A DNA stretch of 64,000 nt from Corinectria fuckeliana (Eukaryota > Ascomycota > Sordariomycetes > Hypocreales > Nectriaceae), in contig WPDH01000152.1 of assembly GCA_019137255.1 (NCBI GenBank), positions 186,001 through 250,000 of the forward strand, read 5' to 3'. The position numbers and the translations under genes are program-made. Below are positions 12,553 to 23,312 of this stretch, in pieces. The notes beneath the pieces were generated by a model. The model worked only from the letters and a program-made list of their open reading frames with translations, did no database searches and was not told the origin of the DNA. Positions within the stretch are counted from its first letter, which is position 1. Each line of letters opens with the position of its first letter.

Positions 12553-13215
12553 TAAATGGCCAAGATAGCAATCCTTTCGCAGATGCAACATCTACCATAG
12601 CCTACTTGCACTTCTCATGAATACCTCATCTTCAGAATCATAGGCTCGTCGAGAACGTGGCCGTACGAAGTCCTACTCAGCATTCATCAAACTGGCAAGA
12701 AGCCGCATACCCCGGGAAACCTCCCCGGATTCAACGGCCACCCCTGCGTTGTCGATTTCAACGAAATCGCCCACAAGGACGAAAACAGCAGCTCCATCGT
12801 CTATTGGGTCTGCCTCCCTACTCTTGGGGCCATTGTCAATACTGCCGTCGAGAACATAAAAGCTGAGGTCAAGTCTGCTGCCTTTGATGGCTACTTCGCC
12901 GCCGAGCCATCGACCGACACGACAGCTGTTGAAAACATGTCTACGGTCACGAAGGCACTAGGAGCTGGGCAGCCCGCAGGCCTTCGAAACATTTGGTTCA
13001 CCAGCACTTTCTCCGACGACGTCGAGGCCAAGGCTCAGCAACTGGATCCATTTTTGTCCGTGGAAATATGTCAATTATGGACATTTGTCTCAAGACGTGC
13101 TGTCGGCCGTCAGCGATGAAGCTCTAGCGAAGCTTCGGGCTGCCAGCCGAACTTGTGACCCGAAAGGCGTTTTCCAATCGCCGAGGAAGTCTGGACACAA
13201 AATTCCCCTTTGGCT
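12553..13215 (+). pseudogene. remnant of an FAD-linked (BBE/PCMH-type) oxidoreductase, C-terminal part only
   Basis: One frame is open from 12553 to the TGA at 13117-13119 and includes LPGFNGHPCVVDFNEIA, IVYWVCLPTLGAIVNTAVE and QPAGLRNIWFTSTFSDDVEA. These fit the substrate domain of fungal FAD-linked oxidoreductases. The characteristic C-terminal end then appears in the next frame: WKYVNYGHLSQD, followed by LRAASRTCDPKGVFQSP. This parallels the family pattern NYA...LRxVxxxYDPxxVFQ. The frame change falls at about 13045-13060 and no usable GT-AG intron bridges it. The residues normally between these blocks also look missing. No FAD-binding N-terminal half (PCMH domain) is found upstream. I read this as a truncated, frameshifted pseudogene. 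The substrate of the lost enzyme is unknown. Confidence 0.55.
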
Positions 13216-13428
13216 TAACCAGATGGAGCATAGAGAGTGCAGGAATTGGCATAGAGATTGCCTAAGCTACCAATGGCGAGAGCAATTGACATAGATAGTA
13301 CGTAAATGCAAACCGAGAGAAGTGTGCTGTCCCCATACATCGCCCGTCCCCAGCCAGACTGCCGGCGATGACCTCTTCGACCCTAGCAGCAAAACAACCA
13401 GCTCTTGGCAATTTATTTCCTCGGCCCC

Positions 13429-13779
13429 TTACTTAGTCTCGAGCATCCGAGGCCAGTAGTTGTGGAGGACTACAGGGTCCAGGCAGGCGCTGACAGTAAC
13501 GCCAACAATGACATGTCGACGGGCTTTAGGTGAAAGATTGCTCCACCTCCATTTCGAGAACCCGGAGGAGGAGGTCGGGACTGCTTCCGTTGCCAGCAGC
13601 TTGAATAGTGGTTTCGCGGTCGAGAAGTCGGCGCAACGTGCAACCTGGGTCGCGGGAGATGTGATGCGACAGAAAGCGGGCGGCATTTTGTGTGTGATAG
13701 ACTTGGTTTGGCAAATAGTGATCGCAATTTGGCTTGGTAATAAAGTGATTGAACGTAGTGCTTGCTTGATCGTAGTCAT
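13429..13779 (-). CDS. hypothetical small protein
   Basis: This is an uninterrupted 116-codon ATG-initiated ORF. The N-terminal part is rich in Arg, Lys, Ser and Thr and poor in acidic residues (ALRSITLLPSQIAITICQ), which could act as a mitochondrial presequence. The C-terminal part has a hydrophobic segment (RHVIVGVTVSACLDPVV) followed by LHNYWPRM. A TATA-like stretch (TATATGTCTATAAATG on the coding strand) lies about 20-40 nt upstream of the ATG. A plus-strand ORF of equal length (13460-13810) overlaps it, so coding status is uncertain. No family is recognised. Confidence 0.35.
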   Translation of the reverse strand: MTTIKQALRSITLLPSQIAITICQTKSITHKMPPAFCRITSPATQVARCADFSTAKPLFKLLATEAVPTSSSGFSKWRWSNLSPKARRHVIVGVTVSACLDPVVLHNYWPRMLETK

Positions 13780-14002
13780 GATCGTGAGGGGAGCTTTCCG
13801 TCATTTATAGACATATAAAATGTTGATTGCATCGGAAACATAACGCCGTCTCGCCTTATGTTTCGCATTATTAGCTAAGGCGTTGTTGCTACGCGTTATG
13901 GTACATCCGCCCAACGACGTCCCACACCGTCATCACAAATATCCACGACAAGGCTCACGGTCCTGTGTTGTTTCCTAGTCATGTTGGTTCCGTTATATAC
14001 CG

Positions 14003-16945
14003 TTATGTAGACGGCCCTTTAGGCCGCGTAATCGTCAACGGCTTGAACGGTTTCCGTAGTCGGTCCATCGACGGCGGGGGGCCCAGCCCAACAGGCCGTC
14101 TTGGTTTAACCGACGTAAAGGTCGTCGCATGAAAACTGGAGGCAGGCCGGTCAGGAACCGGTTTTGGTTCGTCGTCGACCTTTGTCTCTTCGTCTTTTGA
14201 GGGTGCGCGAGGCGGAGAACTCGAAAAGCAGGCGTAGGGCTTCCTTGGCCCGCCGTCTTCTGCCTTTGGCACACTTGGCCTAGGAAGGGGTCTCACAGAG
14301 CCGAGTTTGTGATTCGCCAATTCAGAGGCGATGCGAGGCTTTGGTTGCTCAACTCGCGGCACCGGGCCTGGACCTTGGTGTCGTGACAGGGTAGATTTGT
14401 ACCTAGCTTGTGCCAAATCGACCTTTTGCTTGTGTTCGGGTTGCCCTTCGCTTGAGTTGGATCGCTGGGTCACAAATCCAAGTAAGCTCTTCTGGTCGTT
14501 TCCGCGCTTCGCAGGTCCCCGCCTGGCCCCTACTTTCGGAGGAGGTGCCTTCGCAGCTGCTTCGGCAGTTGCCACGTCGAGGGCTACTTTGTGAGCGCCA
14601 GCAGTCGTGAATCCGGGAAGTGAGGCGACGGTAAAGCCAGAGGACTGCTCCATGGTCGTCGCATACTCCCGCTGCCAGGGCTTCTCCTCTGCTTCTTGGT
14701 GAGGAGTCTCATTGCCGTAGGATACACGCTGTCGTTTTGGGGCGTGAGGATGATGTCGTCCAGAATCTTCCTTAAATCCATCCTGGTTCTTGCGATCATA
14801 CGGGTCCACCGGGAAGGCGTCATCCTCGGGAGAAAACATGGGCGGCAATTTGTCAAACACGGCTTTCTCGCTCGGCGCCACCCTTCCTAGGATCTTAGCT
14901 GCACTCTCGACAACACGTCTGTCGAACGAAGGCCCCTTCTTAGCGAAAGCAACTGTAGCAAAGGGTGCGATGAAGGGTGACAGCTCAACTTTCGAGCTCA
15001 TCCCTTGTGATCCGTATAGAGGGCAGCTCAAATACAAAAGGGCTTTAGCTCGAGTCATAGCCACGTACAGCAACCGTCTTTCCTCATCAGTGTCTTCGGA
15101 TCTTGAGTGGGGGATTGAGCCCGTGTAGACAGAAGGGACGAAGACAATCGGCCACTCGAGTCCTTTGGCGGCGTGGATCGTCGAGATTGTAACCAAGGAC
15201 GTCTTGTCCGTCGTTGCATCATCTTTTTGGGCATCAGAAGCCAGGGAAACATTCGCGAGGAACCTCCCTAGAACGTCATCCTCCTTGACCTGCTCAAGGT
15301 TCTCAATCTCCGGGAGAGCATCCTCTTCCGATGCGCCAAAATCCCGCACAAAGTCGCCAGCCAAGTTGGCAAACTCCCGAACGTTTGCCCATCTCTGCTC
15401 ATGCTCCTCTGAATACTCATCCTCCAAGTATTTCTTAAAGTCCAGTTGACTGAGCAGCTGCTCTATCAAATCGACGAGTGTGAATTGACTGCATGGAGTA
15501 ATTTGGTCTGTTTGCTTCCGAAGACTTGAGATGATCCTGATAAGCTCTGTGTTCAGTTTCTGCTCCATCTTAGCTCGGATGTTGGTGGTTGTTGTCCGTG
15601 TTCCTTTACAGTGCTTCCACAGCAGTGTCCAGAGGCTCATTTTAGCCCGTTCAGCCTCCTCTAGCAAAGACTTGATCGTTGCCTCACCGATGCCACGACG
15701 AGGTACGTTGATAATACGTGCAAGAGCATCATTGTTGTCGGGCTGGTACACGACCCGCAGATAATCCAAAAGGATCTTGATCTCTTTCCGTTCGTAGAAT
15801 TTGTGGCCGCCAATCATTCGGTATGCGACACCAGCTTTACCAAGTGCCGACTCAATATGTCGAGAGAGCGACGCTGACCTAAGAAGGATTGCCACATCCT
15901 CATTTTTCAGCATCTCCCCAAACATCATGATGGTTCGCCTGATTTCTGAGACGATCCACTCGCCTTCCGCCGCAGAGCTCTTTAGAGCCCTTAAAACCGG
16001 TCGTGCGCCCTTAGTGTGGACCGGTAAAAGGACTTTCTGGTACCGTTTCTTGTCCTGTTGGATGACGTTGAGGGATACGTCGAGAATAGATTGCGAAGAT
16101 CGGTAGTTTTCCTCCAGAGAGATTTCATCTGTGTTCGGGTAGTCCCGCAGCAAGCGATAGAGGTTCCTGATCTCGGCTGAACGCCAGCCATAAATGCTCT
16201 GGTCGGGGTCGCCCACGATAGTAATGCGGTGGTTCGCTTGAGCAAGGAGTCGCATCAGCTCGTACTGGATGCCGTTGGTGTCCTGGTACTCGTCGATGAG
16301 AACGGCCTGGACGTTGGAGACACAGACGGAGTGGTCCCGCAACAGTTCGACACATTTAACTAGAAGATCGTCATAGTCCAGCAAGTTCGAGCGGGCGAGT
16401 TGGTCCTGGTATTCTTGATAGCATATTTCGAGAGCTGGATTCTCTTTCTTCTTGGTCTTCTGCGACATGGCACCCCCCGGGCCCTTTGCTTTCTTCTTGC
16501 TGATCCAAGACTTTGCGTACGAGGGCTCTATTCCCAGATTCAGTCGTTTGCAAATTCTCTGGAGGATGGCCTTGGAGTCTCCGTCATCCGCAATGCCGAA
16601 TTTGGAATCCAATCCAATGTGCTTCCCGTAGGAGGACAAGTAGCGACGAGCGATGGAATGGAACGTCCCGAGAATGATTTTCTTCTCGCAATCTTCACCT
16701 AGGGCCTTTCCAATCCGCTCTTTCATCTCTCGAGCGGCTTTGACGGTGAAGGTCGCAACGATGACATCGTTGGGGCGGTATCCCATTCGCTGCACAAGCC
16801 ACACCACCCGAGATGTGAGAGTATGGGTCTTTCCACTGCCAGGGCCCGCCAGGATAGCGACAGTTTTCGCATTAGAGATGACAGCACGGCGCTGGGCGTC
16901 GTTTAGCGACTGCAGAATCGCATCTTCGGAGTTGGATGTTGACAT
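14003..16945 (-). CDS. srs2: UvrD/Rep-family 3'-5' DNA helicase, Srs2-like
   Basis: This is a single-exon CDS of 980 residues. The start is the first in-frame ATG (MSTSNSEDAILQSLNDAQ); the longer open frame upstream has only a TTG. Superfamily 1A helicase motifs are all visible: Walker A AGPGSGKTHTLTSR (residue about 33), GTFHSIARRYL, Walker B region DEYQDTNGIQYE (about 217), GDPDQSIYGWRS, ENYRSSQSIL, TIHAAKGLEWPIVFVPS and the last motif DEERRLLYVAMTRAKALLYL. The C-terminal 250 residues are polar and low-complexity, as in Srs2, where this part binds Rad51 and SUMO-PCNA. Srs2 removes Rad51 from single-stranded DNA and limits recombination in the nucleus. I infer the assignment from the eukaryotic context and domain layout; mitochondrial or bacterial-type UvrD is less likely. 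Confidence 0.9.
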   Translation of the reverse strand: MSTSNSEDAILQSLNDAQRRAVISNAKTVAILAGPGSGKTHTLTSRVVWLVQRMGYRPNDVIVATFTVKAAREMKERIGKALGEDCEKKIILGTFHSIARRYLSSYGKHIGLDSKFGIADDGDSKAILQRICKRLNLGIEPSYAKSWISKKKAKGPGGAMSQKTKKKENPALEICYQEYQDQLARSNLLDYDDLLVKCVELLRDHSVCVSNVQAVLIDEYQDTNGIQYELMRLLAQANHRITIVGDPDQSIYGWRSAEIRNLYRLLRDYPNTDEISLEENYRSSQSILDVSLNVIQQDKKRYQKVLLPVHTKGARPVLRALKSSAAEGEWIVSEIRRTIMMFGEMLKNEDVAILLRSASLSRHIESALGKAGVAYRMIGGHKFYERKEIKILLDYLRVVYQPDNNDALARIINVPRRGIGEATIKSLLEEAERAKMSLWTLLWKHCKGTRTTTTNIRAKMEQKLNTELIRIISSLRKQTDQITPCSQFTLVDLIEQLLSQLDFKKYLEDEYSEEHEQRWANVREFANLAGDFVRDFGASEEDALPEIENLEQVKEDDVLGRFLANVSLASDAQKDDATTDKTSLVTISTIHAAKGLEWPIVFVPSVYTGSIPHSRSEDTDEERRLLYVAMTRAKALLYLSCPLYGSQGMSSKVELSPFIAPFATVAFAKKGPSFDRRVVESAAKILGRVAPSEKAVFDKLPPMFSPEDDAFPVDPYDRKNQDGFKEDSGRHHPHAPKRQRVSYGNETPHQEAEEKPWQREYATTMEQSSGFTVASLPGFTTAGAHKVALDVATAEAAAKAPPPKVGARRGPAKRGNDQKSLLGFVTQRSNSSEGQPEHKQKVDLAQARYKSTLSRHQGPGPVPRVEQPKPRIASELANHKLGSVRPLPRPSVPKAEDGGPRKPYACFSSSPPRAPSKDEETKVDDEPKPVPDRPASSFHATTFTSVKPRRPVGLGPPPSMDRLRKPFKPLTITRPKGPST

Positions 16946-19241
16946 GGTGGTGACGCGGTCAGGTCGACGCGTTGCTGCCGCTTGGTAGAGAAAGAGGGTG
17001 TCATTTAGGTGTTTTTTAGAGGCGCTTTGATGTTCTCGAGTCCCCTTTCTTTGATCTAGACCGGCAGTTTCGAGTTTCCTGCAGCGAAAGCGAAACTCGA
17101 GCCTACACAGCTCTTCACGCCAACCCGGGAACGTGGATCTCAAAGTTCGCGGCGCGGTGAGAGTCGCGGTGTCACGTGATGAGTTTAGCGGAAGTGGGGT
17201 ATCAAAACTGTCCGAATACCTTCATCTAGTAAGGTAGTCTAAGCGCAACACATTTACTATCCTACATCGGTATTGATACATAAGGGACATGCAGTACGTC
17301 TTCACAGCTGAGGACTACATGCTTGGTGTCTATATTTCGTAGTCTTCAAGAAGTATCTGGGGCGTTCGCACCCGACAGTAGTGGTTTTATTTCCAATTAG
17401 TCAAGTTAGGAAGTCAATGCGATTTGTAGTGGGTTCGGGGGCTGAGGATCGTCGCGCCGCGCCCTTGCCGCGCTTGTGATAGACCTCAAACATTTCACGA
17501 ATTATCATCGAGAATTCTGTGACTGTGACTATCACATCCACTAGTTGTCACAGTCAACAATTCCTTAGCTGTCACTGTCACAGCGCTACCTGCATCTCTA
17601 GGGGGCAGCCACTAATACTTCGTACACCGTAGAATGATTGGGCGTTGTTAGTAATAAGACTCGCGTGCTAAGGTGGATGATAGCATTCGGCACTTTTGGG
17701 TATTCGAGGATAGGAAGATAGGCCCCGCATTTGATGCAGTGAGAAAGGTGGTATCTGTCAATGACCGCTATCAAAAGGTAAGGCATCTTACTCTTGGGCA
17801 GGTCATATCTCTCGTATCACAAGAACACAGACGAGTTAGACCCACTCTCTGAATAGACTATTGCGTGACGAAAGAGGGATTGTCCTTGAGGAACAGTTTT
17901 ACAGCCACTGCGACGTGCGGCATCACTGGTAATCGACCGCATTGTACGATATCACAGCAAGCAGGAGGGACTGTGGTACTAGTAGTGCGGACTCAAGGGG
18001 ACGGTCCAATGCCATCTCGGCAGGGGTGTTAGTCGTGCCACTCTCGAGGATAGACGCCAGCGATGAGCATACTTGAGGATGAAGGGTTCATGCTAACAGT
18101 CGAAGGGTGTCAGAGCAGCGTGGTGTCACACCTGGGGGCCATTCTTATTCGAAGACGTTGAAAGCCTCACATGATCAGAGTGGGTTGGGTGGTCCACCAC
18201 ATGCACGGCCCGAGACCATGGAAACACAAGACGACGCAGACGATTGGGCCTGGATTTGGGCCTACCTTTTTGCAGGGTGAAGGTATGTACGAACATTGAT
18301 TCGGGATAGAAGGAGGAGGATGGAAGGGATTCAGTGAGACGACGGGAGAAAAGGGACGGGAGGAAAGCGGTCGGCATTTGGCTGAGATGCAGTGCTAGTG
18401 GGGTGGTGGATTCAGGAACAGCACTTTACAGCAAGCGAAGCTCATCCTAGCTAACCATTCGGAACACCTAAGCTATGTAAGCAACTTAATGAGTAATTTA
18501 ATGTTAGGTACCGAGAATCAATTACCACGCTGGAATCTACATTTACTTGTTCTCATATCGGCACAATTGGAAATCGATAACCCGCTCGATGCTTGTCGTT
18601 GGGTATTCTTACACAGTTGGGCATGTTGGCAGCCCACCAAGGAGATGCTTTCACATCTTTGTTAGTGCCGCGACAAAGAAATGGCGGGCAACTCGTCGGG
18701 GCGGGGGAACAATGGATGGTCGTCGGGTGGTTGGAGACGGGCAGACTTGACGTGGACGGCCCCACACGTCGCCAATCATAGCGGACTCCTCAGTGACAAC
18801 CCCCCCGGCCGGGCGCTTAAACCGGTCGCCCTCGGGCCAATCGCAGAGGATAGACGCTGGTTCTCATCACGCCGCATCTCCATCACACTCGCCTTCATGG
18901 ATTCTTGGATCTATTCTCGGCTGCTGGCCCTCATGCGTGTGGCCACCATTCGACGGCCTTGCAGGCACTTGCGGGCACTTGCAGACACTTGCAGAGGCCG
19001 GTCGCGAGCCCGTGCCCGGGGTCTCAGCAAGTCAGCGTCCTGCCCTCGATGTCGGCGGCTAACCGCTCAGCATCACCAACCAGCTATATACCCTACTCGG
19101 TTGCCGCAAGTTCCGTCTGAGTGCATGTAAATCTTTCCCCTGGATCATGTTTCGCCTTGTCACAAAGGAGGTTGCGTCCCCACGGCTTGCGCCTTCATAA
19201 GAGAGGTTTCCTCGCCGTATTGTCCTCGATCCCGCTCCATC
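16946..19241. other. divergent intergenic region between srs2 and the membrane-protein gene
   Basis: About 2.3 kb holds both promoters. A hairpin-forming repeat at 17517-17583 is listed separately. Short ORFs on both strands (for example 18126-18377, 18681-19130) have no recognisable features. Confidence 0.55.
17517..17583. repeat. inverted-repeat cluster of GTGAC/GTCAC units
   Basis: TGACTGTGAC at 17520-17529 and GTCACAGTCA at 17547-17556 form a perfect 10-bp inverted repeat with a 17-nt loop. A third, near-identical arm (GTCACTGTCACAG, 17571-17583) follows and pairs with CTGTGACTGTGAC (17517-17529) with one mismatch. This could be a hairpin or a cluster of binding sites. Confidence 0.7.
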
Positions 19242-20795
19242 ATGCCGTCTGAGGCCGCCCGATACTCACCATTGCTCGCCCTGCTTCTGCCTCTGTCACT
19301 CCTTACGCCGTGTGCCCTCGCCCAGATTGGCTCTTCCCGGGTGCTCGAAGCCCGAGCCGACGATACCGCCGTCTCCACTGACCCACTGCGGGACACGACT
19401 TACCTGCCCGCCCAGATCGGTGGCATTATTGGAGCGTACGCTGTCTGCTTGGTGCTGGTCGCCATCACCTTGCTTTCCCTCTCCAAGAAGCGCCGCGAAC
19501 ACTTGGCAGCCGGCAACGACGAAATCGACTTCCTACTGCCCGACGATTTCCTAGTTCCTGACAACGACTTTCAAGCCCGTCCTCCCCCAGTCCTAAACCT
19601 CATCACCAAGGGACCAACTATCCAGAACTTCTCGCTACCTTCCCCCATCCACGACGTGTCCAACTCCCCCAACCCGTACTTCCAGCCCTCACCGACATCG
19701 ACCCTCGGCGCCCCAGGAATCAACCCTTTTGTCGACCAACGAATCGTATCTGCCGATAGAATCATGGCCCAGTCTCAGCTCGAGGACATGTACAAGCATG
19801 TGCTCCAGCACGAGGATGCTAAGAAGCGAGGAGTCGCCTACGAAGTGCCTCCTATGCCCGGTGTAAACAGCGAACCGCGGGCCTCCACCTCGATGGCGTC
19901 CATCAAGTCGACGGGGACAGTCAAGTCCAAGAAGGAACGCTTTAAGCCCGCTGGCCTGAACCTCTCGGCGACCCGGGACGAAGAGAAGACGCAGTCGAGG
20001 GCTTCCTCGCTCCTGTCGGCTCTTCGATCGCCCAAGAAAAAGAACATGAGAGGCGTCAGCATCTCGTCTCCCATCATGACTCCTCAGTCGGCCACCTTTC
20101 CCCGACACGAGTCGCAGGAGATGAGCGCCATCCCGCCCCGACAGTACGCGCCGGCAGCTCCGCCCCCGGTCCCCACTGATCAGGCCCCGTACGGGGCTGT
20201 CCACCACCGGTCCCATGCTCCGGCCTACGCTCCGGCCACCCCGGACATCTCGCCTGAGAGTGTCCAGAGCATTGATGAACGTATTGGCTCTCAACTTCCT
20301 CCCATTTCCCAAACGCACACCCGCACCACGTCGCTGGCACCCACCGAGGTTGATCCCCCGTCAGCTACTTCAGAGCACTCCCAGACCCCGCTGGTCGGCC
20401 TTCCGTCGTCGCCGAAGCCCGGTGCTCGGTTCCCCACCCTTCCGGCATCGCCCAAGCCGGGACAAACGTTCCACCGCGCCAATGCCCCCTCAGCGGTGCG
20501 GACTGGCGGCTCGTTGCCCCTGCGTGCCTATGAGCCTAGCGTGAGCACACCTACCACTATTACCCGCACTATGAAGCAGACCGTGTTTGAAAGGAAGGGA
20601 CCGCTGTCGCCCGGCGGCGGCGCCATGACCCCTATGACGGCGGGTGCGGTGCCGTACTCGCCTTATCAACCTTTCACTCCTTGCTTGCCCATGACACCGT
20701 CGTTGGTGACCAGAGAGGACCGTAAGCGAATGAAGAGAATGGTGCCAAAGACTCCGACTTTGAAGATGGTTCAGAGTGCTGATGATGTTTGGTAA
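19242..20795 (+). CDS. single-pass membrane protein with long disordered Pro/Ser-rich tail
   Basis: This is a single-exon CDS of 517 residues. It begins with a clear signal peptide (LLALLLPLSLLTPCALAQ, cleavage near residue 27), followed by a short luminal or extracellular stretch. A transmembrane helix follows (IGGIIGAYAVCLVLVAITLL, about residues 63-83), with a basic stop-transfer sequence SKKRREH right after. The remaining 430 residues would be cytosolic, rich in Pro, Ser and Thr, with short conserved-looking blocks such as NPFVDQRIVSADRIMAQSQL and QLEDMYKHVLQHEDAKKRG. The basic C terminus is REDRKRMKRMVPKTPTLKMV. It resembles the uncharacterised type I membrane proteins widespread in filamentous ascomycetes. 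No enzymatic domain is seen. Function is unknown; a role as a cell-surface or septal adaptor would be guesswork. Confidence 0.8.
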   Translation: MPSEAARYSPLLALLLPLSLLTPCALAQIGSSRVLEARADDTAVSTDPLRDTTYLPAQIGGIIGAYAVCLVLVAITLLSLSKKRREHLAAGNDEIDFLLPDDFLVPDNDFQARPPPVLNLITKGPTIQNFSLPSPIHDVSNSPNPYFQPSPTSTLGAPGINPFVDQRIVSADRIMAQSQLEDMYKHVLQHEDAKKRGVAYEVPPMPGVNSEPRASTSMASIKSTGTVKSKKERFKPAGLNLSATRDEEKTQSRASSLLSALRSPKKKNMRGVSISSPIMTPQSATFPRHESQEMSAIPPRQYAPAAPPPVPTDQAPYGAVHHRSHAPAYAPATPDISPESVQSIDERIGSQLPPISQTHTRTTSLAPTEVDPPSATSEHSQTPLVGLPSSPKPGARFPTLPASPKPGQTFHRANAPSAVRTGGSLPLRAYEPSVSTPTTITRTMKQTVFERKGPLSPGGGAMTPMTAGAVPYSPYQPFTPCLPMTPSLVTREDRKRMKRMVPKTPTLKMVQSADDVW

Positions 20796-23312
20796 GCCAG
20801 CTGTGGCTCGGAGTTGAGAGGAAATACCTATTACACTCCATTGTTTCTCAACCCTTTTTTTTTTTTTGTTACCGGTTTTTTTTTTTAGATATAAAAACGG
20901 CACGTCTTGTTGGACGGTCATTACCATGCCGTTATGACTCGTGGATCTGTTTTCTTTTTTCTCCTTAGGAAATATCACGTATACCACTGGCTAGGTCCAC
21001 ACGAAGCAGGGAAGGGGGAGAACTCAGATGACGGAGGGAAGGGTCAGAGCGTTCATCTGTATATCATGTCTTAGCTCGTCACCTCATCGCAAATACGGTT
21101 TCGCGGTTTGGAAAATACGACTTTCTAATTTTCCGTTAACATTATGGGGTTTGAGGTGCATCGACGTGTGAAGCTTGCTCCAAGATGAGATCTAATGGAT
21201 GTTTCGAAGGACACCTTAAATGTAACCGTGCCGGGCTCTGTTCCGTACATACGGATAGTGTAGATCCGTGTCAGGGGGGATCGCTGTTTCGTGCTATCGT
21301 GGATATCCATATCTGGGCGACAGCGGGGTACCCTATTCCCACCCAGCCGCAACAGTGCTATCAGGAGAGAGCTTGCATTCCTTTTCGGAAGAGGTTGCAT
21401 GGAAACATCTGGACCTGTTCCCACTTTGGATAAGCTGGAGATCGGTCGTTTGTGACGGGATGGTGGTGGGAGGGACGTTGAAAGCGACGAAGAGTTTAGA
21501 CACCTATAAAGCACGAGAGAGTGGAAAGCCAGGAATCCTTCAAGTCTAACCGTCTGGGGTTCTGAAAACAGGGAGGAATAGCTTTAACGTGGGTGATTGC
21601 CTTGGGCAAACGTGGGATGCGACATGCCATACCATGCCATGCCATATTTGTCCACCGCCACTAACATAACATCCAAGACGGGACGGGGCCTCTTCGCAGG
21701 GAAGAGGTCTGTGGTGACAGCCCAGGCGAGGCAAGATGAGACAAGACGTGGGCGTTTGGACCAGCCGGGCGCCTGTGAAGCCTGAAAGTGGTGTTATCGT
21801 GCCGCCACTGTAGTTGTAGTGGTTGACGTTGTGGCTGGAATGCATCTCGGCTCTAAAGCCAGCACCGGGACGAGGGAACCCATGAAACTCGCGTGGCCAG
21901 GCCGCTGAGACGGGTTGCTGGCGACGCCCCCCCCCCCCCCTCCCCCTGGCGACAGATCATTCTGTGTTTGACGCAACATTAACCCGTCTACCCTGTTAAA
22001 GTCGCGGAAAGGAAGAAGAAGAGGGGCGGAGCAAGACCAAAGGGTTGGCCTAATCAGTAGGGAGGCGTCCAGTGTTGAAAACTGCTGCGGAGCCGAAAGA
22101 AAGACGCCGCCACGAGGAGAAGATAATCGCATAGTGATGTCGTGCGTCTGCGCGCACGGAGACGACGGCAGGCGGACGGGCCAACGGGAGCGCGGGAATT
22201 GAAGAGTCTGCGAGACGATGACACCGTGCGCACCCGAGGTTCGGCGGACACAGACACGGTGCGACGCCTACCAGCTTCGGCAACCCAGCTGTCAGGCCGC
22301 CAGCCCACCAGCCCACATTCAGGGTGCTTCGGAGTGTGTGCGGTGCAATGCATCGGATTGGAGGGAACCCCGCTCGAGCTCATTCAGTTGTAACACGATG
22401 TCTCATTCGCAATTGCTTGGATGCCAAGTCTGTGTTTGTGCTGTTCTGAAGGATTGGTCGGAGGCTTGCTTGAGGCGTTTGGGGTCGCGCGAAGTACATA
22501 GTAGATAAGATACAGGTAGACTACTATTACTAGTACTATTAGGCCTGCCACTGGAGGCGCCGCACGCACTGTGCCAAACGGTGGGCAGCACAGCACAAGG
22601 GCAGCATACTCGCTACCTACTTCCGCACTGTAAAACAGCTCAGCTACAGCAGGTAATCGTACTAAAATCCCCAGTGTGGAACCTCGCGCTGAATTGGCTT
22701 GGTCCGACTCAGGCTTGCTCGGCTTGCACTGGGCTGATGTCCGGGTCCCATCGTACGATTTTCCGCCCGTTCTTGACCACTCTTTAGTCTCTCCTCACAT
22801 CGAATTCCCTGCAGGCCTCGTCGTCTCCCTCCATCATCAAGCGCTTCTCATCCCCCGTGGGCTCAGTCAGACCACATTGCCAGCTCGCGATCCCCCTCTG
22901 CTCTAGCCCCTGGCCTTCTATCGAACGTTCGGCCGCATCCGCCATCGGTCGATCCCACCCTCACCCTCGCTCGCTCTGACCCTCACCATCTACCCACGCC
23001 TACGACAGGTCTCCCAAGGCGTGAGATCCGAGCCAGCAGACTGTGCCGCCCAGCGACCGCACCACGCGACGATAGCCAGAGCCCCCAGAGACCCCAGAGA
23101 CCAAGGACGGAGAGAATAGCGCCGTAACAGGCTGCTCACTCACAGGCTACTAGGCAGGCTCGCACGCCAATCGCCCGTTGCCTCCATCCCCAATTCCAGC
23201 CAGCCCTCCCTCTCACCACTGTGACGGCCTTCGGGGTCACCCCAACAACTGGGTCCCTCCCGTGGTGCCCATCTAGCCCATCAGCCCATCGCTGCATGGT
23301 CCTGGGCCAGCC
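20796..23312. other. intergenic region and probable long leader of the SREBP gene
   Basis: About 2.5 kb. It contains T-runs at 20855-20867 and 20876-20886 (probable 3' UTR of the upstream gene), a run of 14 C at 21927-21940, and pyrimidine-rich sequence from about 22770 to the SREBP start. Short ORFs (for example 22384-22596 minus, with one hydrophobic stretch) are not convincing. Upstream ATGs precede the SREBP start, the nearest at 23295. Confidence 0.6.
21927..21940. repeat. poly-C tract
   Basis: Fourteen consecutive C residues, followed by TCCCCC. This is a homopolymer where the exact length may vary or be misread. Confidence 0.85.

Noticed and set aside
13460..13810. 116-codon plus-strand ORF opposite the small hypothetical gene
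   Set aside because: Equal in length to the minus-strand ORF, but it starts from a less favourable context and no TATA-like sequence was noted upstream. Neither is secure.
16946..17143. 66-residue N-terminal extension of Srs2
   Set aside because: The extension begins at TTG and contains no ATG; the helicase domain starts properly just after the ATG at 16945.
22384..22596. 70-codon minus-strand ORF with a hydrophobic helix (LIVLVIVVYLYLIYYV)
   Set aside because: It lies in the gene-free SREBP upstream region and the hydrophobic run is encoded by a TA-rich repeat-like stretch (TACTATTACTAGTACTATTAG).
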